A stretch of DNA of 64,000 bases, taken from positions 123,882 through 187,881 of the forward strand of contig JALQPE010001728.1 of the NCBI GenBank assembly GCA_030407315.1, read 5' to 3'. A program made the translations under genes and the position numbers. Source of the DNA: Asparagopsis taxiformis (lineage: Eukaryota > Rhodophyta > Florideophyceae > Bonnemaisoniales > Bonnemaisoniaceae). Below the pieces are notes generated by a model. That model did not search any database. It was not told where the DNA came from and saw only the letters and a program-made list of their open reading frames with translations. Positions 43,212-54,300 of the stretch are shown piece after piece. Within the stretch, counting starts at the first letter, position 1. Each line of letters opens with the position of its first letter.

Positions 43212-45554
43212 ATGGAATGCAAGTATGAAGGGTGCTTCTACTACTGCGTAGATGCTTATGCGCTCGCGCTGCATGAGCGAACGTGTCGCTACCGTTTCAA
43301 CCCCTCTCCCCAACATTTCAACAACGCTCGTGTCCCTGCCGTCACCCATGAGCCTGCTCGAAACGGCGACCATGATTCCCCGCAACCCAGCTCCCCAGAC
43401 CCAGAATCTGGTCGTGCTTCCTCCAGCGACTCACCCTGTGACGCTTCACTGCCACCAACCTCAACCCCCTCCCGCGCAGACCTCCTCGTGCAATCCCTCG
43501 CCGCCAGTCTCACAACCCTCGAGTACAAGGCCGGCGCTGGCCGCGTGAGCGAAGTCATCACCATCCTACAAGACCCCGCATTCTCCCTAGAAAAGTTCAA
43601 CAGCGCCGTTCGCACCGTAGAAGAATGTCGCCACGTTACCGCTTCCATGGTCGAAACACATTTCCGCACCGAAGGTTACAAGAGCCACATCATTCCAGAC
43701 AAAACTGGTAAGTACTCGGCACAGCTGTACCTCCGCGACCCAGTCGACATGCTCCGCAGGCAGTTAGCACTGGCTAACGACCAAAATACTCTCTTCCACC
43801 CCTCCCCACAGACCGCCCCAGACGGCACCGCAATATTTTCTCATCCCCTACACACAGAATTCGCGAAAACGCTGCACCAGGTTACTAGACAGCGCGTGCA
43901 GCTCTCGGAAGATCCACAGGTCGTATGGGCAGAGGAAAATGATCCCACCGCTTCCTCCTTTGCCGGCCTCCTCCAAGTGTACTCCGACAAGAGCAGCACA
44001 AGCCTCAAGAGCTCCGCAATCGTCGCATACCCCATACACGTCACACTGCTCAACTTCTCCGCCCCCCTCCGTCGCCACTGCATCCGTACCGGCCTCACCA
44101 TCGTCGGGTATCTTCCGTACATTGTTAACCCTTCGTCCAACGCCTTGTTCGGTGATGAAATGCCGACAACCTCTAGTTCTGCTAGTCGCGCTCGCAAAAT
44201 TGATATTCTTCATAAAGCACTCGAAAAAGTGTTTTCGTCCCTATCCACCGCGTTCTCTTCCGGGTTCCCCTGCACAGACTCCACTGCAACTGCCCGCCAA
44301 TGCTTTCCCATCCTAGCCAATTATTGCTGCGACTTTCCAGAGGCCAAAAAGCTGTCATGCACTCGCAACAGCACTACCACCACACATCCCTGCCACCGCT
44401 GCTACATCCCCGCCACTCAACTTGAATCCAGCGCGCCACACCAGCCCCGCTCCCTCGATGATACACGCTCTGCACGCCAAGAGAGCGCTCAGGAGCATAC
44501 AACTGCTCCGCTCGAAGCTCTCTCCCTCCTCGAACAACACTCTGTCCTCGAATCGACCGCTCTTTTACCCACCAACAGTCCCCTAGACCCCTACAACATT
44601 TTCTCCTTCGAGCCTCTGCACAATCTCCACCTCGGCATCTCAAAGCTCATCAAACAGTGCATTGTCCACCGCCTCAGCTCCCCAGACCTCACCACCACCA
44701 CTGCCTCCCATTCCGGGACACCTCGCACCTTCAAGAAGGTGAAAAAATCCATCCTCGCCGGCTCAAACAGCATTCTGTCCGCTATCGAACGCGACTACTA
44801 CATCACCGGTCTTCATGTCGACTTCTCCAAGGGTGAGAAGGGCACCAATTTGAACGGCCTCTTCACGGAGGACGGCATACGCGGCATGCTCGCAGCCAAA
44901 GACTATCACCATGTCGACATGGTGTTCCCTTTCATCGCAGCATTCATTGACACATGCTGTGACGAAGTAGATACAGCCCCCCTCACTTCCATCTGCACGC
45001 AATACTCTGACCTCGTCGCATGGGTCATGAAACGCGGTCGCATCAAGCACTGGACTGCCGCCGAACTAGAAAGCCTCCAAAACTCCATTTCCTATTTCAA
45101 ACAATCAATGCTCTCCACCCTCGGCCCATTCCACACCACAGGTCTCAAAACTTTCAAGTTCCATCTTCTAGACCATCTTCCCGGTGACTTGCAGAGATAT
45201 GGCGCCCTGGAACATATTGATGCAGGCCCTTACGAACACTCGCATCTTCTGTTCAAACAGAGTTATAGGAAAACCTCTCGAAGGCGCTCCACAGCCATGG
45301 AAGAGACTATTCGCCACATGGAATTCTCCTTGGCCACTCCAACTGGTCACACCCCATCGAACAAATTGGGAAACCCACGCATGATATCGCCCACAGACGG
45401 TGCAGTACTCGTTCGCGACGGATTCACCGTTGCACTGCACGACTTTGCCTCCCTGCTGCCGATGCAACCCTCCTCGTTGCAGATATCGACGGACAGCCCG
45501 ATCCTGCCACTCTTTTGCCTCTGCACAACTCCTCGTTCCCGTCTGGCACCATAA
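43212..45554 (+). CDS. Plavaka-like (CACTA-related) DDE transposase, main ORF
   Basis: ATG at 43212; 780 residues before a stop at 45552-45554. An N-terminal C2HC finger (Cys3, Cys8, His21, Cys25) is followed by a Pro/Ser linker. The catalytic region resembles Plavaka transposases. A YSDKSS strand carries the likely first Asp (259). VAYPIHVTLLNF, then VGYLPYI and CCDFPEAKK (Asp374) follow, ahead of a Cys-rich finger (CHRCYIP). A late KFHLLDH block precedes YEHSH (Glu675), next to KQSYRKTSRR. Coding continues in another frame from about 45460, so this ORF lacks its C-terminus. It would cut and paste the element. Catalytic residue assignment is inferred from family pattern. Confidence 0.85.
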   Translation: MECKYEGCFYYCVDAYALALHERTCRYRFNPSPQHFNNARVPAVTHEPARNGDHDSPQPSSPDPESGRASSSDSPCDASLPPTSTPSRADLLVQSLAASLTTLEYKAGAGRVSEVITILQDPAFSLEKFNSAVRTVEECRHVTASMVETHFRTEGYKSHIIPDKTGKYSAQLYLRDPVDMLRRQLALANDQNTLFHPSPQTAPDGTAIFSHPLHTEFAKTLHQVTRQRVQLSEDPQVVWAEENDPTASSFAGLLQVYSDKSSTSLKSSAIVAYPIHVTLLNFSAPLRRHCIRTGLTIVGYLPYIVNPSSNALFGDEMPTTSSSASRARKIDILHKALEKVFSSLSTAFSSGFPCTDSTATARQCFPILANYCCDFPEAKKLSCTRNSTTTTHPCHRCYIPATQLESSAPHQPRSLDDTRSARQESAQEHTTAPLEALSLLEQHSVLESTALLPTNSPLDPYNIFSFEPLHNLHLGISKLIKQCIVHRLSSPDLTTTTASHSGTPRTFKKVKKSILAGSNSILSAIERDYYITGLHVDFSKGEKGTNLNGLFTEDGIRGMLAAKDYHHVDMVFPFIAAFIDTCCDEVDTAPLTSICTQYSDLVAWVMKRGRIKHWTAAELESLQNSISYFKQSMLSTLGPFHTTGLKTFKFHLLDHLPGDLQRYGALEHIDAGPYEHSHLLFKQSYRKTSRRRSTAMEETIRHMEFSLATPTGHTPSNKLGNPRMISPTDGAVLVRDGFTVALHDFASLLPMQPSSLQISTDSPILPLFCLCTTPRSRLAP

Positions 45555-46252
45555 CGCTATTCCAGCAACTCGGTGACACAGCTGCACAAGCGTTCCTCAC
45601 CCTCGCTAGACTGCGCGCCACGGCAGAAGGCCCTCCAATACATGACATGGACATTTCCGTCACCGTGGTAAAGTCCGCCTACGTCATGGGAGGGTACGTC
45701 CCAGATGCCGACGACTTTGACCCGCACAGTGGCATGCTTCGCCCCACAAACGTGTCGAGGCACAAGCAGCAGCGCGTCTTTGCAACTTCATCATTCGGCC
45801 CCGCAAAGAGATCGCAGTACTCCTTTGTCGTCATCTCCGGAACTGCCGATGACTACAGAACCATATGGGTAGGGCGCGTCCTGGCACTGGTACGTCTGCA
45901 GTCTCCAAACCTGTTTCAACCTGTAGAACTCGCTTTCGTGCAGTATATGACCTGCTTTGCCCCAAAAACCGCTGTGGAAAAATCACTTGGGTGCATTTGT
46001 TTAAAGTGGTCCACATGGGACCCGGACAACGGATCCGTTGACAGCAATGACACTGCATCCCACAGTGCAGGTGGTCCTTGGTTTGACCTCATTCCTGCAT
46101 CTACTATATCTGGCACCGTGCACATCGTACGAAGTAACTTTCCAGTCAAGCCATTTACGAAACAAATGCACTGGTCGGACCACCGTTTCTATCTCAACCG
46201 CTTCTACACCAACACTGATTACCAGTTCACAGATGATAATGAAGAAGAATAA
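45515..46252 (+). CDS. C-terminal part of the Plavaka-like transposase, in a shifted frame
   Basis: This ORF overlaps the end of the main transposase ORF and continues its coding pattern. The shifted frame is already plausible from about 45455 (ADATLLVADIDGQPDPATL), upstream of the listed start. It ends in an acidic DDNEEE tail at 46252. One single-base indel at about 45455-45470 would fuse the two into a protein of about 1010 residues, a usual Plavaka length. It may be a mutation, a sequence error or, less likely, programmed frameshifting. No typical slippery heptamer is obvious. Copy A does not reach this region, so no comparison is possible. Confidence 0.7.
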   Translation: MPLHNSSFPSGTITLFQQLGDTAAQAFLTLARLRATAEGPPIHDMDISVTVVKSAYVMGGYVPDADDFDPHSGMLRPTNVSRHKQQRVFATSSFGPAKRSQYSFVVISGTADDYRTIWVGRVLALVRLQSPNLFQPVELAFVQYMTCFAPKTAVEKSLGCICLKWSTWDPDNGSVDSNDTASHSAGGPWFDLIPASTISGTVHIVRSNFPVKPFTKQMHWSDHRFYLNRFYTNTDYQFTDDNEEE

Positions 46253-46329
46253 ATCTAAATCGCAGCACTCTATTGATAATGTACTACATGATAAGCCTTC
46301 TAGTCAACGTCACATTTACTGCACTAATT

Positions 46330-48594
46330 TCAACCATCCTCCATTACGCCAAAACCGTTATCAGCAGTGGCTGGATGGCGCCGCTCCATGCCCCCATACT
46401 GTGGGGCATTGATTTCGACATTCAGGTTTGCACTCAGGTGTCCAGCATATGGGTCAACGACGAAAAGTTCTGCGCCAATTAGTCCTTGCGCAATCACACA
46501 ATCCATTACAGCACCGAGGTTTGACGTAATATGCGATTGAATCCAATCCTCGGACACTAGAACAAGTGATGAGCAGCGGTTTACATCATCAACGACACCG
46601 CTTTGCCACACTTCAACAGCCTCTCTCGTCACAGTACGGCTTGCAAACACATGCCGTGACTGTGCACTAGTCCGCTGTTCGCTCTCGACAACGTCCGTTT
46701 CTTCCCTTGCTTGCGAGCCTTGGAGACAAGACATGCAGTACACCACCATACCAACTAGTTGCTGAAAAGCTACCCCCACATATTGACTGTACCGCCTTGT
46801 AAACTCCTTCTGCCGTGCACCTCCTTTCCCCTTCGGTTCATCCAAACACTCCACAGTAGTCACTAGCCAAGCATCCAGGCGCGCCAGCGTTAGTATGCTC
46901 GTCTCTATGTCCATTACTTGTTCTGGTCGTATCGAATAACCCCTGAAGATGTCCAGCACATTCACAGCTACTCGGTTGTTAAACCATGCATCACCATTCA
47001 CTTCCATTTCGAAGCTGTCAGGAACCATGCCTTTGCTGTATCGCAGCTCTGAGAACGGTGCCGTTCGCCACCTCCCCATATCCAAATCACCGTTGCTTTC
47101 CCGTTTCAAAAGCTTCTCAGAAGCTTCGCGCTTTTGATCCTCTCGCTCGTCCATCTCAGCTCGCGTCGTCAGCGTCGTGCATCTAGACATTAATTTCGTG
47201 TACCCCAGCGAACCGAACAATCTGTCCCTCGCATTACGCTTCCGTGCACTCATCACGTCGGACAGTTTCTGCGTCACCTTCACTTTCAATTCCTTGCTCC
47301 CCGCCACAGCCTCTTGACAGCACACACGCTGCTCCTCATCGGAAAACACATCACACCACGGACTTTGACGCAGTACGTGTCGCACCAAGTCATTCAGCAG
47401 ATCACTCTCGTCTCTGTACGAAGGTGTATACCACTGCAGATTCTTGATGATATAGCCCGGAGGGGTAGCAATATATCCTACACCGTTTTCGCTCCAAAGT
47501 GTCCCTTCTACCGGCTCTACCTCGATGGTACGTCCAGTCCAACGTCTCTGCGTTTGTTCCGCTATAGGGTCCAGCTCCATAGTCTCGTTCTTGCACCACT
47601 TTGTCAGGTTTTCCTCAACCGCCCTAAGAACTCCAAGGTATTTCACAGGAATGGCTTTCTGTATGTTCGACTTACCGCCACCGTGATCACTGATTCTACC
47701 TGTTCTCGCAATTGCAGTAAGGCTGGCTTTTTCCGCCTGCAGAGTCTTCACCTTAGCCTCCAACGCAACTATCTCCGTGGTGAGCGCCTTGTTTGCTATG
47801 TCCTGGCTAAACACTTTTTTTTCCAGCTCCGCGATCTTCTTCTTCTGCGCATTGATGCGACTCGCCATTAAATCGATGGATTCCGGCGGATGCAACCTCT
47901 CTGCCCTCACTGTCCCCCCATCTCGCACGCTATCGGGATTATGATGTCCTCCATCGCCAATAGCCTGACGTCGCGGGGGCGTTACGCGCATATTTGGCAC
48001 CAATGACAGTCTGTTGTGACGAGGCCCGCACTCCGGCTGCTCTCTCCCCTCAGTACCACCTGACCGCCGATGATAGTTGGCATCCTGTGAACGTTGCTCA
48101 GGAACAACATCCCTTGCCGCTATCCTCGGGTCCCTGACTGCATTACCTGCTGGGGCTGATGTACTCGGCATAGTTGGCGCAGTGGGGGTCACAGCCTCCA
48201 GTGTCTCGCGAACCCCCGGCTGGGACTCCGTCTGCAGCACCTCCGCATCTGCCAACCCGGGAGAAACTACCTTTGCCATAGCACTCTGCCGCAATTCCAA
48301 CATGTTTTGAGCCACTATCATGTCATCATCATGATGTTCACTGTCCCTGCGAGCACGCTTGCCTCGGTCAAGCCCCATCTCTCTCCGCGCCGTTCCTCCT
48401 TCCTCACTTTCTCGCTGCGGATCCCCAGTTCTGCGCCGGTCCGTCTTGCGACTACCGGACCGCGGTTCAATGCTGCCGGTAGGCCCAGACCGCTTCTTCG
48501 CACGGGATTGTCGGGCACTCGATACAGCAGCTGCTGACCGGGTTTTCTGGAGGCCCGGAGGCTTTGGAGCTTTCTTCGCAATACGCGGCGGCAT
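46330..48594 (-). CDS. coiled-coil accessory protein of the transposon (possible second transposition protein)
   Basis: Complete 754-residue ORF from the ATG at 48594, convergent with the transposase and 77 bases from it. Residues 1-90 are very basic and disordered (RQSRAKKRSGP, KTDRRRTGDP). About 230-290 forms a coiled coil (INAQKKKIAELEKKV, ALEAKVKTLQAEKASL). The C-terminal half (about 310-754) looks globular with scattered Trp and Cys. I recognise no domain. CACTA elements often encode a second, DNA-binding protein that recognises subterminal repeats. This protein's position and basic/coiled-coil layout fit that role, but it is inference. Confidence 0.7.
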   Translation of the reverse strand: MPPRIAKKAPKPPGLQKTRSAAAVSSARQSRAKKRSGPTGSIEPRSGSRKTDRRRTGDPQRESEEGGTARREMGLDRGKRARRDSEHHDDDMIVAQNMLELRQSAMAKVVSPGLADAEVLQTESQPGVRETLEAVTPTAPTMPSTSAPAGNAVRDPRIAARDVVPEQRSQDANYHRRSGGTEGREQPECGPRHNRLSLVPNMRVTPPRRQAIGDGGHHNPDSVRDGGTVRAERLHPPESIDLMASRINAQKKKIAELEKKVFSQDIANKALTTEIVALEAKVKTLQAEKASLTAIARTGRISDHGGGKSNIQKAIPVKYLGVLRAVEENLTKWCKNETMELDPIAEQTQRRWTGRTIEVEPVEGTLWSENGVGYIATPPGYIIKNLQWYTPSYRDESDLLNDLVRHVLRQSPWCDVFSDEEQRVCCQEAVAGSKELKVKVTQKLSDVMSARKRNARDRLFGSLGYTKLMSRCTTLTTRAEMDEREDQKREASEKLLKRESNGDLDMGRWRTAPFSELRYSKGMVPDSFEMEVNGDAWFNNRVAVNVLDIFRGYSIRPEQVMDIETSILTLARLDAWLVTTVECLDEPKGKGGARQKEFTRRYSQYVGVAFQQLVGMVVYCMSCLQGSQAREETDVVESEQRTSAQSRHVFASRTVTREAVEVWQSGVVDDVNRCSSLVLVSEDWIQSHITSNLGAVMDCVIAQGLIGAELFVVDPYAGHLSANLNVEINAPQYGGMERRHPATADNGFGVMEDG

Positions 48595-48821
48595 AATGAA
48601 GCCTTCCCGGAAGCGATGGAAGGATTGAGTTGCACGAGATACAAAAAAGATTGCTGTATAGTGTCGGTAACCACAACGGTCTGCGATGAACGTTCAGGTC
48701 AAGTACCGGAGAATACGCCAACAGTCCAGATTGTATACGGTAGGCAGTCATCAACAGTATTTAATGAGGTACAATTACAGCTGTCGAGCTAGGCCGCGAG
48801 CACCCCTATGTCCGGAAGACG

Positions 48822-49765
48822 TCCTGATTTGAATTAAAATTTGGGCTATTCTCAAAAACATGCACATGTGAACATGTTTTTGAGATGGGGGTGTGCCGTA
48901 CGGCACAATCGACCGCCCAAATCGATGTTTTTTGCAATATTTTTTTGTGCCCGAAATTTTAGAATTTCTGGGCTGGCCAGCAATGCAATCGAGCTGGACA
49001 TCCACCGGACGTCCATTTCAGGTTGGTCGTGAGAGAGCGGGGCGGGACCATGATGGAACAAGGACCAAGACCTGTCCCTGGCGTATTGAGCCTGAAATTG
49101 ACCCTTCGTCAGACGCCATTTAGCCTTACAGTTGGTGCTTACAGAAGCCAGTGATGACCCCGCTCGGGGCGGCGGTCGGTTCCTGGGGCCGTTGTGGCCA
49201 AATTAGACACCCTGATTTGAATTAAAATTTGGGCTATTCTCAAAAACATGCACATGTGAACATGTTTTTGAGATGGGGGTGTGCCGTACGGCACAATCGA
49301 CCGCCCAAATCGATGTTTTTGCAATATTTTTTGTGCCCGAAATTTTAGAATTTCTGGGCTGGCCAGCAATGCAATCGAGCTGGACATCCACCGGACGTCC
49401 ATTTCAGGTTGGTCGTGAGAGAGCGGGGCGGGACCATGATGGAACAAGGACCAAGACCTGTCCCTGGCGTATTGAGCCTGAAATTGACCCTTCGTCAGAC
49501 GCCATTTAGCCTTACAGTTGGTGCTTACAGAAGCCAGTGATGACCCCGCTCGGGCCGGTGGCCGGTGCCTGGGGCCGTTGTGGCCAAATTAGACACCCTG
49601 ATTTGAATTAAAATTTGGGCTATTCTCAAAAACATGCACATGTGAACATGTTTTTGAAATGGGGGTGTGCCGTACGGCACAATCGGCCGCCCAAATCAAG
49701 GTTTTTTACAATATTTTTGCTGCCCGAAATTCTACAATTTCTGGGCTGGCCAGTAATGCATTAGC
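48822..49765 (+). repeat. tandem array of ~386-base repeat with 14-base palindrome, forward orientation
   Basis: Two full units and a partial third, spaced 387 and 385 bases apart. Each contains AACATGCACATGTGAACATG, then GTGCCGTACGGCAC (a perfect palindrome), CTGGGCTGGCCAGCAATG and a CACCGGACGTCCATTT element. Small ORFs through the array are artefacts. GGACGTCC is shared with the terminal repeats of the element. Confidence 0.9.
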
Positions 49766-50225
49766 TATGTGCTCTAAACCGATTCTAACAAGCAGAAAGA
49801 ATCCTCTCCTTCATGACGATGCTCTCGAATTGAGTGCAATGCAACGGACTCCCTCCAGGAGAACGACAAAGCATCGTCTTTTGCAAGACATTTTCGTACG
49901 AAAAATAATCGAAACACATATTTGACTTTAACCTAACAGCTATCGCGAGCACCGTACTCAGCTAAATTTCCTCTGTAATTTCCTTCCTCCAACCAATCAA
50001 TAGCCGCTTGGTCACAGGCTTAAAAGCCTTCCACTATTTGTCCTATCCATCGAAGAGGGTTCGATCCAGGCCTTGATGGGTGTGGAACCCGAGAACTTGA
50101 AAATGGAACATATTGCGACAGAGATGAGATGTCATTCTCTTTCGTTTACTTTTTTCTAACAAGATTCTAAACGTCTACGCAGCGGAACGAACCCAATGTC
50201 GTCCGTCCGTTTTCAGCCCGGTGAG
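49766..50225. other. spacer, no supported gene
   Basis: Sequence between the repeat array and the Gly-coding repeats. No ORF with recognisable features. Confidence 0.45.
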
Positions 50226-50560
50226 ATGTTTTTGCCATTAACGGAGGTGGAGGCGGCTATGGAGGAAGCCTGCGGTTCGGGTATTCTTTCCATTAACGGA
50301 GGTGGAGGTGGCGGCTTTGGAGGAAGCCTGGAGAACATGTGAGATGTCAGTACCCATGGATCACAAGAAAAACATGTAGAGGTCCAGTTTGGATATTGTT
50401 GCCATTAACGGAGGCGGAGGAGGCGGCTACGGTGGAAGCCTGGAGAGCATGTGAGATGTCAGTACCCATGGATCACATGAAGAACATGTTGAGGTGCGGT
50501 TCGGATATTCTTTCCATTAACGGAGGCGGAGGAGGCGGCTACGGTGGAAGCCTGGAGAAG
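50226..50560 (+). repeat. ~115-base tandem repeats with a Gly-rich coding phase
   Basis: Four related blocks contain CCATTAACGGAGG, GGAGGCGGCTA and GGAAGCCTGGAGA, the last separated by a CCCATGGATCACA segment. In one frame each block reads INGGGGGGYGGSLE. Frame is not kept across the array, so a functional protein is doubtful. Confidence 0.75.
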
Positions 50561-50859
50561 AATAGAATAGTCCTATACCCATGGATCACAAGTAGACGTA
50601 GTTGGGCTCCTTTTCGAAGCCCATTCGTCTCTTGAATAAATTTAGCACCCAAATCATATACGATTGCCGAGTTGACACCCCGTATGTCTCGTTGGTAGAA
50701 ATAGCAGGGGTTCCACCACTCAGCTGGCGGGAAGTAGTTACTGATTATATGAGATATGGCTTAGCTCCCGCCAAAACCGATAGCTCTGGGCTCAGGTTCT
50801 CCAAATGTGGTTATACGAATGTGTTCTGACAATGGTAGAAGACGAATATCTGCATCCTG
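50561..50859. other. spacer, no supported gene
   Basis: Non-repetitive sequence before the next repeat copy; nothing recognisable. Confidence 0.4.
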
Positions 50860-51055
50860 CTTTGAATTAAAATTTGGGCTATTCTCAAAAACATGCACAT
50901 GTGAACATGTTTTTGAGATGGGGGTGTGCCGTACGGCACAATCGACCGCCGAAATCGATGTTTTTTGCAATATTTTTTCTGCCCGAAATTGTAGAATTTC
51001 TGGGCTGGCCAGCAATGCATCTGAGTCGGACATCCCCACGTCCAGTGGCCGTCCG
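50860..51055 (+). repeat. single forward copy of the palindrome repeat, left of the methyltransferase-SET gene
   Basis: Contains the AACATG stem, GTGCCGTACGGCAC and the GGCTGGCCAGCAATGC core. With the inverted copy beginning at 54798 it brackets the methyltransferase-SET gene. Confidence 0.88.
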
Positions 51056-51370
51056 GATGTCGCTCACCTGGTAAGCGTGAGGCACCTGTGTCAACCTATG
51101 TGACTGGCGGCCTTGCAGTACAACACTCAAAGGCAGGGAATCACAATCTTTTTAAAATTTTTTCTCTACCACGTATCCGTCACAACTTATTACCTACACC
51201 GGTTACGGGTTTCAAGACCTTTCCAGTGCTGTGTACCCGTATACTCTGTTCCGTTCGATATCAACCAGTGTTCCTCACGAAAGAGTGCAAACGTCACGAG
51301 ATACGTCGTCAAATTTGACTGTCTCGCCGAGCGGTCGCCATCCTGTACCGAATTTTCCACTCATTCCATT

Positions 51371-54300
51371 ATGACGAATAAGCGCAGGCGCAACAGCAAT
51401 CCGATCGTTGACGACGCAACCGTGCCAATTCTGCGCGAACCCGCTAGCCCTTGGGAGGATTCTAGTGACATGGGTACACGTCGAAACGTAGGTCGCGCCG
51501 CCCGCGAAACTACTCTCGCTGGCAAAGACTTCCTCCGCCTCTTGCTGGATTTATTCGCCCACTCAAGTTTCGCAGACTTGACGGACAAGCCGGGAGGTTT
51601 CACATACGCGGACCTTGGCGCTTGGGTTGCGCAGGGCACGGAAGAACAATTTGTGGCGCTGCAAGGTCGACTCAGCATGTCCTTCAGCGGTCGTTCGAAG
51701 AATGCTGGAGTCGAGGCGGATGTTGCCGAAATCGTCATGGCAGAGATGAACGTTGAGCGAGCCAAGCAGATTGTTCGTCTGGCATTACCCATTGCCGAGT
51801 TTTCAAGACAGGATGAGCGTATCGGGCAATGGGTTGAGCACTGCATCCTTTCTGGGATCGTGCCGCAGACCTTCCTTAGGTTGGATGTAACATGCTTCCT
51901 TCGCCACTACAGGCGCCGCAGCGCGGGGAACCAAGCGCCTTCGTTCTTGCTCCACCGGAAACGTTCGAGGTATTGATGTATTTCCAAGCGTTGTCTATCA
52001 TCCGAAATCACAACAAGAACCTGCCGCGTCGCCGAATAGGAGATGCGGCCGAAGAGGGGAACGAAGCCGCACGCGTCCCAGCCCATCGGAAAAGCACTAA
52101 TCGAGCTTGTTACGTGGTTCAAGTTTTATACCATGCTTGGACCGATGTGGCCTACGCCGCAAAGTTTTCCAGCTTCGAAGAGTTGATGGCGCCGTACATC
52201 ATTTTCGACAGCAGTGAGCATTGGTTTGACGTGCTCGATGAAGGTCTATTCGCACCGATGGAGCAGAAGCTAGATCTCTACCACAACAAAGCTCCCCTAT
52301 CTCATCCTGATGGATATGGTGGAAAAGTAGAGACAAGAACCAGTGCGCAGCACAGTGCATTTAGGGACCTTGTGAGGAAGTTCTTCGACCGGTTGCAGTT
52401 TCTTATCGTCAACCCGGACCTGTACACTGGCCGGAGTCCGACCGCTGGGGGGCACTGGAAATATACTTCTCAAGCGGAAATCCGGACAAGCTGCCAGCGT
52501 ATTTTGACACCCTCGACGAAGACGTTATGGCTGTCCTCCGCCCGGCACCACAAGCCGCGGACGCAGAAAAGGTCCCCAAGCCGGTTGATGACACTCCCAC
52601 TCGTCGCAACACAGGAGGGAGAGGTTTGGTTCCGTCGACAAGACACACAACCAGGCTTCAACTTGGACCTGGGAGGACCAGTCTTACTGCCCAAGGGCCG
52701 TCTCCCCCGTCACCGTCACCCCATGCGACAGAAGAGCAGGAAAGTGAAGGGCAGGCTCTCGCAAAGGACTTTCTTTCGAAAATGAGTCAGTATTGCCGGG
52801 GTGTACGACGTCCCTTTCGAAGATTTGGTCAGTGCCGACGAGAGCCGAGAACACGTGCCCATCACGGGCAACGTTCAGCTCATTCTGACTGATCCGCCCT
52901 ACAATGTTCGTCGTAAGAGGAACGATTCCAACTCTTCGTACGACAGGCTAACTGCAGAAGATATGCAGGCTAGCATCGAAGTGTTTGACGAGCTGTTGCG
53001 CCCCGGTGGCCACGGCATCGTGTTCTGCTCGGTTTTGCAGTTCTACGAATGGTTCCATTACTTGGAAACGTACAAAGGACCGCAGTCAGAAGGCCCAACC
53101 GATACTGCTGCCAGTGATGACGGGTCGGATGAAGAAGAGGTTACGTCCATGAATTCGGACTCCGAAGCATCGCAGCACAGTGGCGAAGAAAGTGCGGATG
53201 AGGAGGAGGACGAGGAGGAGGAGGACGTCGTTCGGAATTCAGTTTTCTTCGTTGACGAGGTACCTCTGTTGTTTGTCCGACTACCTGGGCACCTCTATCA
53301 AATGCCGGGGCGGAAGAGGTACCAACGCATGAACATGGCAGAGGTCGCTATCCACTTCTGGAAGCGAGGTGTTCCGTTCAAGACCGGAAGCGAGATGGTG
53401 GCCTATAGGAACCACGGATACATGGACGGCACGTACCCGGCGTGGTGCAACGTCACCATCAATATGCCCGCCATCGATTCGAATGAGATGGGTGTGGCGA
53501 ACAAGGAGCACAACCGGTGCTACGGTCAGAGTTCGTGCAGAGCAGAAGAGCGTCGCTCTCATGATGGAGTTGATCAGCCAGCATTCACAGCCTGGTGATA
53601 TTGTTGTCGATCCATTCTCTGGCACTTTCGCAACGGGAAAAGCAGCTATGAGCTTGCCTGAGCACCGTGTTTTCGTCGGCAGTGACATGGACAAATTGTG
53701 TGTGGTACGATCGCTTCCAAAGCTGTGTGCAGTCATGTCACGTGTAATTCTTTCAAACAACACTGACATGAGGGTCACGACAGAAGCGAAACAGAGTGCT
53801 GAGAAGTTCTTGGCGTCCCCCTCTGTCACGATGCGTACGCAGAGGGAACGCAGGATCATCGAACCCCCACCTGGCCTTCCCCTGTACCAGAGGTTCCCGA
53901 AATATATTCGGCAGTACCTCTGGCAGCTGTGCCCAGAGTCGATTGCGTCGCGCGAGCACATGGAGAAACCGGTACATTATTGGCCACCTTCCCTGCGCCG
54001 CTGGTTGCAAACTGAAAACCCTCGCGTGATGCGGGCACACGATTGTGTTGCGAAAAAATTGAGCGTTCGACCATCGCTGATTAAGCATCCAAATGCAGGA
54101 AGAGGGCTCTTCGCTGAACAGACATTTAATGTTGGTGACGAAGTATGTGCATACTACGGAACTGTTGTGTACTCTGATATGAGCAAGGAGTCGATGAGGT
54201 TCGCGTACGGAGAGGGTCACATGGCGATAACGAAGGAAACATTCTGATGTATGCTATGCTATGCTGCTAAGCAACAGCGGACGACGAAAACATCGAGCAT

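Noticed and set aside
43709..43808. GTAAGT/CAG pair in the transposase as a possible intron
   Set aside because: The ORF reads through without interruption and the segment is coding-like, so splicing is not needed.
48841..49509. Short ORFs across the palindrome arrays (for example starting MDVQLDCIAG or MGVCRTAQST)
   Set aside because: They recur with every repeat copy on both strands and are broken by small indels; they are repeat translations.
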